Origin: Phycisphaerales bacterium UBA5793
GTDB lineage: Bacteria > Planctomycetota > Phycisphaerae > Phycisphaerales > UBA5793
Length of the DNA stretch: 64,000 nt
Assembly: GCA_002418285.1 (NCBI GenBank)
Contig: DIDT01000012.1
Location: forward strand, 1 to 64,000
Reading direction: 5' to 3'
Positions within the stretch are counted from its first letter, which is position 1, and every line of letters begins with the position of its first letter. Made by a program: the position numbers and the translations under genes. Under the pieces are notes generated by a model. It did not search any database, was not told the origin of the DNA, and saw only the letters and a list, made by a program, of their open reading frames with translations. Positions 35,155-42,879 of the stretch are shown here, piece after piece.

Positions 35155-37782
35155 TTACGGCGCGTGCCGATCTTCCAGCACCGCAAAGGCTTTGCGGAAG
35201 CGCGCCCCACCCAGCTGTCCGTCGACAAGCCGCAGCCGCTGAATGCGCGGAAAGATGCGGTCGGTGTTGCGATCTGCCCGGTCAAAGATCTGCAGGATGC
35301 GCAGCTCCGCAAGCCAGAACTCTGTGTCGTGCCGCTCCGCGGACGCTGCAGCGAGGCGTTGATATCCCGAAAGCGCCTCTGCCAGTCGATCGAGTGCGTA
35401 CAGGCATTCGGAGCGACCAAGTATGGCTTCCGCCGAGTTTTCCCGCCAGACCAGCACCTGCTCGTAGATCGCCAGCGCGGCTGGGTAATCGCGGGCCAAT
35501 CGCAGCGCGTCTGCCTGGCACAGTCCCGCGGCGAGGCCCGCGTCTTTTGACTTGCTCAGCGGCTGCGCGATCGACCAGCCGAGCCGTGACACCGGCTGAA
35601 TGCGATCTTTGGACATTTCCGCGGCGCCATCTTCGTCGCCTGCTTCGACCAGGCGCTGCGCCTCGGCCAGACGCTGTGAAGCGATTCGCGTGATGATGCT
35701 CAATGCCCGATCAGGCGAACGTTGCGCCAGTTCCTGCAGATCCTTCCCAATCTGGTCGGTGCGCTGCAGAGCTTCGAGCACCGAGATGCGCGCGTCGATG
35801 ATCTCGGCCGCGAGGGGATCGTCAATTCCCTCGCCCAGTTCGAGTCCTTCGAGCCGTTTGAGTGACGCCTCGTACGCGCCGCGGTCACGGTCGGCCTGTG
35901 CGGCTCGTACTGCGACGGCCACGCGGTAGTAGCGCAGATCCCGAAGGCGATCGGCGCCGGCACTTCCCGATGCCAGCGCTTTGTCAATCAGGCGCAACAT
36001 GCGATCGGCCGTGGCTGCCACATCAGCGAGCATGGATGCGCGAACTTCATCGACGCGCTCCGCTTGCGCTTCGTTCCACTTGGCCTGAACAACCTGAAAT
36101 GCCGCGTCGAGATAGAGTTCCGATTCGGCGCCGATCAGGTCAAAGCTGTGCGCCGCCTCAGTGTATCGAGCCCTTCGGGCCATGAGCAATCCGCGTTCGT
36201 ACGCCCACCGGTCGAACGCTGACGCCTGCGGGTATCGCTCGACGACCAGCGTCAGAGCTTGCTCGTACAGCGCGGCCAGTTCCGGCGCGTCCGGATGCTC
36301 CAGCGCTGCGGCCGAGAGAATCGCCGCCGCCAGCTCGGCCGCCTGCTGCGCTCGCGGGCTGAGCGGAAACCTCGTGGCGACATCCATCCACATCTTTGCA
36401 GCCTGCGCCGCCTCGTTGCGGGCTGCGTGGACGTTGGCCAGCGCCAGCAGCAGTCGCGGCGCGATGGCCTCGTCTTTGCCGTGTTTCTCGAGAAGCGATT
36501 GCAGCAGCGTCACTGCGTCAGTCTGTCGCTGAGGGTCAGTGGTCATCCGCTCCGCCTGGGCGAGGGCCATTTCCGGCGGCAGGTCCGTCAGGGGAATGGA
36601 ATCGGGCAGGATGAGTCGCCAGCGGGCGGCGACGACCTCTTCGCGCTGAGCCGCGTTTATTGGCAGCAGGTCATTGTCGAGGTAGGCGCGGTATGCACGC
36701 ACGGCCTCCTTGACCAGAAGTTGCGCCGCATCGCCCGTGGTGGCATGGAACGCGGGCCCGCCGCCTTCCATGGCCACCGAGCCGCGCACGGCATCCAGAA
36801 ACCGTTGATCGCAAAGGAGCAGGAAGGTGAACGGATCGCGACGGATATCCGCACCCGCCGCCAGTTTGTCCAGCGCCGAGGCGCCCGCTGCCTGTCCTTC
36901 GGACTGTCGCCGCAACTCGACCCCGCCGAATCGCGCCCGCAGCACCGACACGGCATCGGCGCCCGGCGAAGCGAGCAGCGTGTTGAACTGCACCCGCGCA
37001 TCGTCGTACCGGCCGAGGTGAACTTCACTGACTCCCACCATCGAGCGGGCCCGGCTCAGCCACGGCTCCGTTAATTCACCCAGCAGGGGAATGAGCGTGT
37101 CCGCCACCTGCCGCCACTGGTCTGCTGCCGAGTCGCCCGGGCGCGCAATCGTGGAGTAGTACACCGCGGCGGCATTGAGAAACGGCATGCGCTGTCGCTG
37201 TTCGACCTGGAGCAGGTACCGGTGCCGCTGCTGCATCGCGGCGTTGCTCGCAAAGTCCTCATCCTCTTCAAGGTCGAGGATCTCATCGGAGAGGCCGACG
37301 ATGGCTTCATCGACCAGTCGCAGCGCTTCGCCGGCCGTCGCCGCCATCTGGTCCCGCTGGGATTGATCCGCAATGCCGTACTCGACCGTGAGATCCAGCG
37401 CGCTCGGCGCCGTCTGGAGAAAGAGCAGGTTGAACGCCAGATCCGCCTGCCACAGCGGCAGGCGCGGGTCGTTGGGATGCTCGTCAAGCAGTTGCCGCCG
37501 CGCCGCGATCAATCGGTCAATGGCCTGCGATCGCTCCTCGATGCTCAGATCTGCTCCCCCCAGCGTGGCCTGCAGGTGCGCGATCTCGACGAGTCGGGCC
37601 ATCGCGGCGTCGTTCTTGCCCCCCGACTCAAGCGTGTAGTCGAGCAGATCGTGCAGGCCGAGTTCCGCCAGCCCCTTGAGAAACCGATCTTCATCGAGCT
37701 GCTCATCCAGGCTCTGGGCCAGCGCAGCGCGGCCGCCCAACAGCGCGATCAAAGCGAGGATTGACAGGATTCGCCATCTCAT
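35155..37782 (-). CDS. Large exported helical-repeat (TPR-like) protein
   Basis: An 875-aa protein. The signal peptide MRWRILSILALIALLGGRAA is cut near ALAQS. The remainder is almost entirely alpha-helical, with irregular TPR-like pairs: APRLLLALANVHAARNEAAQ, LAALYEQALTLVVERYPQAS, LRLARDYPAALAIYEQVLVW and LYALDRLAEALSGYQRLAAA. It has no catalytic motif, and is probably an envelope scaffold. It comes at the downstream end of a minus-strand run: radA, two phosphatases, then this gene, with 56 bp between it and the last phosphatase. Confidence 0.78.
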   Translation of the reverse strand: MRWRILSILALIALLGGRAALAQSLDEQLDEDRFLKGLAELGLHDLLDYTLESGGKNDAAMARLVEIAHLQATLGGADLSIEERSQAIDRLIAARRQLLDEHPNDPRLPLWQADLAFNLLFLQTAPSALDLTVEYGIADQSQRDQMAATAGEALRLVDEAIVGLSDEILDLEEDEDFASNAAMQQRHRYLLQVEQRQRMPFLNAAAVYYSTIARPGDSAADQWRQVADTLIPLLGELTEPWLSRARSMVGVSEVHLGRYDDARVQFNTLLASPGADAVSVLRARFGGVELRRQSEGQAAGASALDKLAAGADIRRDPFTFLLLCDQRFLDAVRGSVAMEGGGPAFHATTGDAAQLLVKEAVRAYRAYLDNDLLPINAAQREEVVAARWRLILPDSIPLTDLPPEMALAQAERMTTDPQRQTDAVTLLQSLLEKHGKDEAIAPRLLLALANVHAARNEAAQAAKMWMDVATRFPLSPRAQQAAELAAAILSAAALEHPDAPELAALYEQALTLVVERYPQASAFDRWAYERGLLMARRARYTEAAHSFDLIGAESELYLDAAFQVVQAKWNEAQAERVDEVRASMLADVAATADRMLRLIDKALASGSAGADRLRDLRYYRVAVAVRAAQADRDRGAYEASLKRLEGLELGEGIDDPLAAEIIDARISVLEALQRTDQIGKDLQELAQRSPDRALSIITRIASQRLAEAQRLVEAGDEDGAAEMSKDRIQPVSRLGWSIAQPLSKSKDAGLAAGLCQADALRLARDYPAALAIYEQVLVWRENSAEAILGRSECLYALDRLAEALSGYQRLAAASAERHDTEFWLAELRILQIFDRADRNTDRIFPRIQRLRLVDGQLGGARFRKAFAVLEDRHAP

Positions 37783-37838
37783 GGTTCAGGCGTCAGGGGA
37801 GGTGTGCCGGCTCCAATGGATCATTGTAGGAAGCGGGC

Positions 37839-39260
37839 CTACTCAGTCGTCGCCATTGCGGTGCGCCGGACCGTCGTAATCAGCACATCATCCCGCGTCG
37901 CTCCATCGCGATACTTGCCGACCGCCTGGGGCAGGAAGTCGCTCAGATCCAGATGCATGTCGGGGCGCCAGCTTTCAACAACCTGGCGAACCCCGCTCAC
38001 TCCGAATTCGCGGCCGCGCTCGTCGATCGCTTCCGTCGCGCCATCGGTGTAGACGACAACCACCTCATCCTCCGCCAGCTGCGTGGATTCCATCTCGGCG
38101 TCAAAAGCGGAATCCGGAGCGGCCCCAAGCATGAACGTGGTCGACTCCAGCGCTTCGAGCGAGCCGTCGCACCGACGCACGAAGGCAGGGGGGTGCCCCG
38201 CATTAACCCACTTCATTCTTCCGTCGGGCTCAATCCGAAAGACGAACGCCGTGGCAAAGATGCTGTGGCGGAACATCACGAGGTGGAAGTAGCGGTTCAG
38301 CGCCTTGGCCACCTCGCGCGGCGATGCGTCAGGCTGCTCCCCATACAGTCGCTGTACTTCGCCATCCACGCGATTGACCGTCAGCGCCGCTGGTATGCCG
38401 TGGCCGGTGACGTCAATAAGCACCACGTGCAGAGTTCCGTGATCATCAACGTGGGCGTGGAGAAAGTCGCCGCCCACCTGGCGCATCGGTTCATAGGAGT
38501 AGGCAAACTGCAGCGGCCCGCCCTGCACCGGGCGCGGAAAGCGCACCTCGTGTATCTTGCGCGCGTCGATCAGATCCCGGCGCGAACGCTTGAACTGCTG
38601 CCTCAGCTGCGTGATCTCGACTTTTCCGTGCAGCCGGTTGATGCGCCACCAGCACAGCACCAGCCCCACGCTGTTGATCGACGGCGCGATGAACAGGCCC
38701 GTCGCGACATGGATTACCGTCAGTGGCTCCACCAGCGCCGCCATGGTGATCCACGCCGGATACAGCACCAGCAGCGGGTTGAGCCCCTGGCGCGGCGTCC
38801 ACGGCAGCAGCACGCACGCAAAGAAATGCGAAATCGCGATTCCCACGATCGGCCACGCCATCGTCCCCAGGCCCATCGATGCCATTTCCGTGCTGTCGAT
38901 CTGCTCGCCCACCGCCGCACCGATCGAGCACAATCCCGAGAGCACCAGCACCCAGTACGCCAGCCGCAGCACCCCCGATCGCGAAGTGATACGCGTCCGC
39001 ACCAGCACCAGCGCCACCCCCAGCGTCGCCACCCGCGCCGCGGCCAGCGAGAGCAGAATCGGCTTGGAAGTCCACAGCGGCTCCGAATCGATCGACGCCG
39101 CTGAACGCACCAGCATCTGGATCAGAAAACCCATCGAATACTGCAGAATGATCAACCCCAGCCACAGCGACACGAGCCACGTAAAGCGCAGCCGCAGCAG
39201 CCGCGAGATTTCATTCTCAAAAGTCGACGCCGAAACAACCGGCGGAGCAGCAGCACTCAT
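37839..39260 (-). CDS. Membrane-anchored SpoIIE/PP2C-type phosphatase
   Basis: A 473-aa protein: six or so hydrophobic segments in residues 20-215, a short basic coiled linker (HGKVEITQLRQQFKRSRRDL), then a PP2C-like SpoIIE phosphatase domain from about 225. Metal-binding acids are in GGDFLHAHVDDHGTLHVVLI, DVTGHGIPAAL and VVVYTDGATEAID. This family removes phosphate from anti-sigma factor antagonists (RsbV, SpoIIAA type), though no STAS or RsbW gene is present nearby. It is translationally coupled (ATGA) to a paralogue of the same architecture. Confidence 0.88.
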   Translation of the reverse strand: MSAAAPPVVSASTFENEISRLLRLRFTWLVSLWLGLIILQYSMGFLIQMLVRSAASIDSEPLWTSKPILLSLAAARVATLGVALVLVRTRITSRSGVLRLAYWVLVLSGLCSIGAAVGEQIDSTEMASMGLGTMAWPIVGIAISHFFACVLLPWTPRQGLNPLLVLYPAWITMAALVEPLTVIHVATGLFIAPSINSVGLVLCWWRINRLHGKVEITQLRQQFKRSRRDLIDARKIHEVRFPRPVQGGPLQFAYSYEPMRQVGGDFLHAHVDDHGTLHVVLIDVTGHGIPAALTVNRVDGEVQRLYGEQPDASPREVAKALNRYFHLVMFRHSIFATAFVFRIEPDGRMKWVNAGHPPAFVRRCDGSLEALESTTFMLGAAPDSAFDAEMESTQLAEDEVVVVYTDGATEAIDERGREFGVSGVRQVVESWRPDMHLDLSDFLPQAVGKYRDGATRDDVLITTVRRTAMATTE

Positions 39261-40687
39261 GCACCCACCTCCACCCTCGTCGGCTGAGCCGTCCGCGAGC
39301 GGAAGAACCGCGACGTCCGCAGCCCGGTGCGCGAGATCACCGGCGCGCCGATGTTGACCGCCAGGATCAGCACATCTTCATCCGGCTCGCCCTGCCAGCC
39401 GCGAAACGTATTGAGCTGCCGCAGAAACGCATCCGGCCACTTCAACGGATCATCCACGCCGGTCGTCCGCACAATCGCCTCAGCCCCGCTGTACCCCAGC
39501 CACTGACCCTTGCGATTGCGCCAGTCGCACGCCCCGTCAGAATGCGCAATGAGCACGTCATCAGGCTGCATCGCCTCGATGCGCTCTTCGCACTCATCGC
39601 ACAATCGGTCCGAAGCTCCCAGCGGCCACGTCGTACTGATCAGCCGCGTCAGCGAGCCATCGCCATGCCGGATAAACGCCGGCGCATGCCCCGCCCCGCA
39701 CCACCGCGCCGCGCCGCTCTCCTCGAATCGCATGGCAAAACCCGTCGCAAACACGCCGTGCGGCGCCAGCGTCAGGTGCGCATACCGATCCAGCGCCGCA
39801 ATCACATCGCGCGGCCGCAGGTGCGCCGATTCGGCAAACAACCGCTCGATCTCCCCGTGCAGCCGATGCACCGTCAGCGCCGCCGCAATCCCGTCACCCG
39901 CCACGTCAAGCATGATCAGGTGCAGCGAACCATCAGGCGACTCGTGCGCCGCCAGCAGATCCCCGCCGATCCCCAGCCGCGGCGCATCGCGAAACGCAAA
40001 CCGGATCGCCCCGGTTGTCTTGGGTCGCGGGAAGATCGCCTCGTGGATCTTCCGCGCATCAAACAGCTCGCGGTGAAACTCCTCATAATGCTGCCGCAAC
40101 GAGGTCGACTCCACGCGCTTGCCGATGCGCTGTGTGCGGATCCAGCACCCCAGCAGCCCCGCCGGCACCAGCCCAAGCCCCGCCAGCACATCCTTCACCG
40201 CCAGACCCCAGCCGATCTCCACCCGCGCAAAAACCAACTGTGCAAAAACCCACACGATCCAGATCGCCACGCCCGGCTGCAGCGCCTGCGTCGGCGTCCA
40301 CGGCAACACAAAGCACGCCAGCAGGTACCCCAGCCCGATCTGCAAAAACGCCGCCCCGCTCTCGCCGCGCACCGCGTGAAACACCACGCTCGCAATCGCC
40401 GCGTTGAGCACCACCATCCAGAACGACAGGCGCAGCAGCTCGTCGCTCTTGATCGCCTTGCCTTCCTGCCGCCGCCACATCGCCCCGATGACCACCAGTT
40501 GCAATCCATGCGCCGCGATGTACGCGCCAAATCGCCACCAGTCGCCCCACCAGTCCGCCAGGTCGGCGATCAGCATGATGATGAGAATGCCAGCCCAGAC
40601 AGCGCACAGCAGCCGGAACCGCCGCCGCAACAGCGCCGCCAGCTCCGTCTGATACGCCTCGCCGAATTCGCGCTCAACCACTGCCAC
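39257..40687 (-). CDS. Membrane-anchored SpoIIE/PP2C-type phosphatase, paralogue
   Basis: A 476-aa paralogue of the next gene downstream, beginning with a GTG (MAVVEREFGEAYQTELAALL). The same plan is seen: a six-helix membrane part, then RKIHEAIFPRPKTTG and the phosphatase core GGDLLAAHESPDGSLHLIML, DVAGDGIAAALTVHR (His of the usual GHG replaced by Asp), and VLIAHSDGACDWRNRKG. Active-site Asp residues are kept. It follows radA by 23 bp. The two membrane sensors may form a pair reading related cues. Confidence 0.87.
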   Translation of the reverse strand: MAVVEREFGEAYQTELAALLRRRFRLLCAVWAGILIIMLIADLADWWGDWWRFGAYIAAHGLQLVVIGAMWRRQEGKAIKSDELLRLSFWMVVLNAAIASVVFHAVRGESGAAFLQIGLGYLLACFVLPWTPTQALQPGVAIWIVWVFAQLVFARVEIGWGLAVKDVLAGLGLVPAGLLGCWIRTQRIGKRVESTSLRQHYEEFHRELFDARKIHEAIFPRPKTTGAIRFAFRDAPRLGIGGDLLAAHESPDGSLHLIMLDVAGDGIAAALTVHRLHGEIERLFAESAHLRPRDVIAALDRYAHLTLAPHGVFATGFAMRFEESGAARWCGAGHAPAFIRHGDGSLTRLISTTWPLGASDRLCDECEERIEAMQPDDVLIAHSDGACDWRNRKGQWLGYSGAEAIVRTTGVDDPLKWPDAFLRQLNTFRGWQGEPDEDVLILAVNIGAPVISRTGLRTSRFFRSRTAQPTRVEVGA

Positions 40688-40710
40688 AGATGCGTTGCTC
40701 CGGCTTCATT

Positions 40711-42150
40711 CTAACGCCAGGCCTCCAACGCGCTGCTTATGGATTTCACCGCCACGATTTCAATCGGGCTCTTCCCCTTGCCGTCCACCGCCCCGGCCGG
40801 CACCAACGCCCGTTTGAACCCCAGTCGCGCCGCCTCGCGCAATCGCTGCTCGATCTGGCTCACCCGCCGCACCTCGCCGCTCAGCCCCACCTCGCCCAGC
40901 GCAATCGTCCCCGGGGGGCCCGCCTTGCGCAAGTGACTGCCCGCAATCGCCAGCGCCAGCCCCAGGTCCGCGGCCGGCTCGGCGATCTTCATCCCGCCCA
41001 CCACACTCGCAAACACATCCTGGTCCGCCAGCCGCAACCCCCCATGCTGTTCGAGCACGGCGAGGATCATGCTCAGCCGGTTCGCATCCAGCCCCGACAC
41101 GCGCCGCTTGGCCGCGCCGAGTATTCCCGCCGCCGTCAGCGCCTGCACCTCCACCATGAAACACCGGCTGCCCTGCATCGCCGGCACGATCACGCAGCCG
41201 GGCGTCGGCTCGCTCGTCGCCGCCTCGCTGCTCAGCACGCCCGATGGATCGACCACCTCGCGCAGCCCCGTCTCGCTCATCTCAAAGAGGCCGATCTCCA
41301 GCGTTGTGCCAAAGCGGTTCTTCACGCCGCGCACGATCCGGTGCGCGTGGTACCGGTCCCCTTCAAAGTACAGCACCGCATCCACCAGATGCTCGAGCAG
41401 CCGCGGCCCGGCGACCTGCCCGTCCTTGGTCACGTGCCCCACGAGCACGATCGCCATCTGTGTACTCTTGGCCAGGTACACCAGCTCCATGCAGCAGCGC
41501 CGCAGTTGCGTCATCGAGCCCGGCGAAGCGTCCAGCGATGCGTTGTAAATCATCTGCACCGAATCAATCACCAGCACGGCCGGCTTGACCTTGCTCGCCT
41601 GCGCGAAGATCCGCGCGAGATTGGTATCCGCCAGAACAAAGAGACGGTCCGTCCCCGCTTGCGCCTTCGCCTTGCTTTCCTCCGATGCGCCGCCCACCCG
41701 CCCCGCCCGCATCTGGATCTGCTGGCTGCTCTCCTCGCTGGTGACGTAGAGCACGCTCCGCCCGGCGGCCGCGACTTTCGCCGCCGCCTGGAGCATGAGT
41801 GTCGATTTGCCGATGCCCGGCTCGCCGCCGAGCAGCACCGTCGAGCCCGGCACCAGCCCGCCACCCAGCACCCGGTCGAACTCGCCGATCCCCGTCGCCA
41901 GCCGCGGCACGTCGAGCGGCTCAATGTCGTCCAGCCGCACCGCCTCCGGCGCATGGCTCGCGACCTCCCCCTCCATCGCCCACGCCTCGGCCAGCCCGCG
42001 CTGCGGGTCCTGCTTATCCGACCCCCCGGCCGCGCTGGGCGTGAACTCCTCGAGCGAGTCCCACGCCCCGCACTCCGGGCACTTGCCCATCCACCGAGGC
42101 GATACCGCCCCGCACTGATCACACACAAAAGACCGATGCACCTTCGCCAT
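40711..42150 (-). CDS. radA: DNA repair protein RadA
   Basis: A 479-aa RecA-like helicase that promotes branch migration during recombination repair. The N-terminal zinc finger is C10-xx-C13 and C24-xx-C27 (VCDQCGAVSPRWMGKCPECG). Walker A is GGEPGIGKS (108-116). The RadA-specific KNRFG is present in VKNRFGTTLEIG, and the C-terminal Lon-like domain contains LGEVGLSGEVRRVSQIEQRL. The length is typical (450-460), with a short C-terminal addition. It starts a minus-strand run with two phosphatases and a repeat protein, unusual company. Confidence 0.95.
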   Translation of the reverse strand: MAKVHRSFVCDQCGAVSPRWMGKCPECGAWDSLEEFTPSAAGGSDKQDPQRGLAEAWAMEGEVASHAPEAVRLDDIEPLDVPRLATGIGEFDRVLGGGLVPGSTVLLGGEPGIGKSTLMLQAAAKVAAAGRSVLYVTSEESSQQIQMRAGRVGGASEESKAKAQAGTDRLFVLADTNLARIFAQASKVKPAVLVIDSVQMIYNASLDASPGSMTQLRRCCMELVYLAKSTQMAIVLVGHVTKDGQVAGPRLLEHLVDAVLYFEGDRYHAHRIVRGVKNRFGTTLEIGLFEMSETGLREVVDPSGVLSSEAATSEPTPGCVIVPAMQGSRCFMVEVQALTAAGILGAAKRRVSGLDANRLSMILAVLEQHGGLRLADQDVFASVVGGMKIAEPAADLGLALAIAGSHLRKAGPPGTIALGEVGLSGEVRRVSQIEQRLREAARLGFKRALVPAGAVDGKGKSPIEIVAVKSISSALEAWR

Positions 42151-42195
42151 GCGGGGACTGTAGGGATTCTCGAAACGAGCCGCTGTCCACGCCTC

Positions 42196-42300
42196 AACGA
42201 GCCGCGCCTGTCGAATGACCCTGAGCTTGTCGAAGGGTCAGGAAGCGGGTATTCGGCGCCTCAACCCTGAGCTTGTCGAAGGGTCGGGAAGCGGTGCTCG
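42196..42300. repeat. Nested dispersed repeats: ACCCTGAGCTTGTCGAAGGGT inside CGAGCCGCG/GGAAGCGG units
   Basis: CCCTGAGCTTGTCGAAGGG occurs at 42219-42237 and again at 42265-42283, each followed by a GGAAGCGG block, and a degenerate form is near 42381. Adjacent CGAGCCGCGCC matches the repeat near 22160, where GTGA stands in place of the inserted motif. CTTCGACAAGCTCAGG is a motif I know as widely dispersed in bacterial genomes. Confidence 0.7.
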
Positions 42301-42807
42301 CCGATCTCGACCCTTCGCCGCCCGCTCACGCGAATCTCCGCTCGACCCCGCAATGGCGCGAATGCGACCCCCCCTCCGGTCCTGAGCCTGTCGAGCGAGA
42401 CGCGCCGGCGAGGATTTCGATCAACGAGCCGCGCCCGTCACGATGCGGGTGGCTGTGTGGATCTGATTCGAGGGTGTCAGTCAGCATCCGACTTCCGTCG
42501 TGTCAGCAAACCGAAGACGTATGTTCGAAGGTCGACGCGCAGGACACGAGCAACATGATACGCGGTACCGCCTGTGGCGCGACCCACCGCCTGAAATCAC
42601 CCGTTCATCCGATCATCCAGCCATGCGTTGAAGTTCGCTGCTGGCCGTGGTCCGTCTGTCTTGATCGCGCCTAAGGAAGCTGATCCACACGGTCTGCACA
42701 CGGCAGTCGACCGCATGCTCCTAATGCGAGTAGGAAGCATATACCCACTGTGGTCCAATCCATATGAAGAGGCACAGCTACACGCAATCAAACGTACCTA
42801 ATATGTA

Positions 42808-42821
42808 CGACCTTTTGGTCG
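42808..42821 (-). terminator. Possible weak terminator after the NACHT gene
   Basis: On the minus strand CGACC-AAAA-GGTCG forms a 5-bp stem in an AT-rich setting, about 60 bp after the stop codon at 42880. The stem is short, so this is tentative. Confidence 0.3.
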
Positions 42822-42879
42822 CTCTTCTCGACTTGATGTGTGAATATATGTATTATTTGCTGTTCACTTCAACTTAAAT

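Larger units (their letters stand above)
42151..42879. other. Repeat-rich, non-coding border of the accessory island
   Basis: No credible protein-coding frame lies in these 729 bases. From 42190 to about 42440 the sequence is built of dispersed repeats (CGAGCCGCG and GAGCTTGTCGAAGG types). From about 42450 the composition falls gradually, and 42780-42880 is markedly AT-rich (TATGTATTATTTGC), unlike the surrounding chromosome. This looks like the left border of transferred DNA. Confidence 0.55.

Noticed and set aside
42273..42674. A 133-codon plus-strand frame beside radA
   Set aside because: It runs through dispersed repeats, has no family match, no ribosome binding site and irregular composition.
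42597..42791. A 64-codon minus-strand frame at the island border
   Set aside because: No recognisable motif and poor start context; it could be a degraded gene end but nothing supports that.
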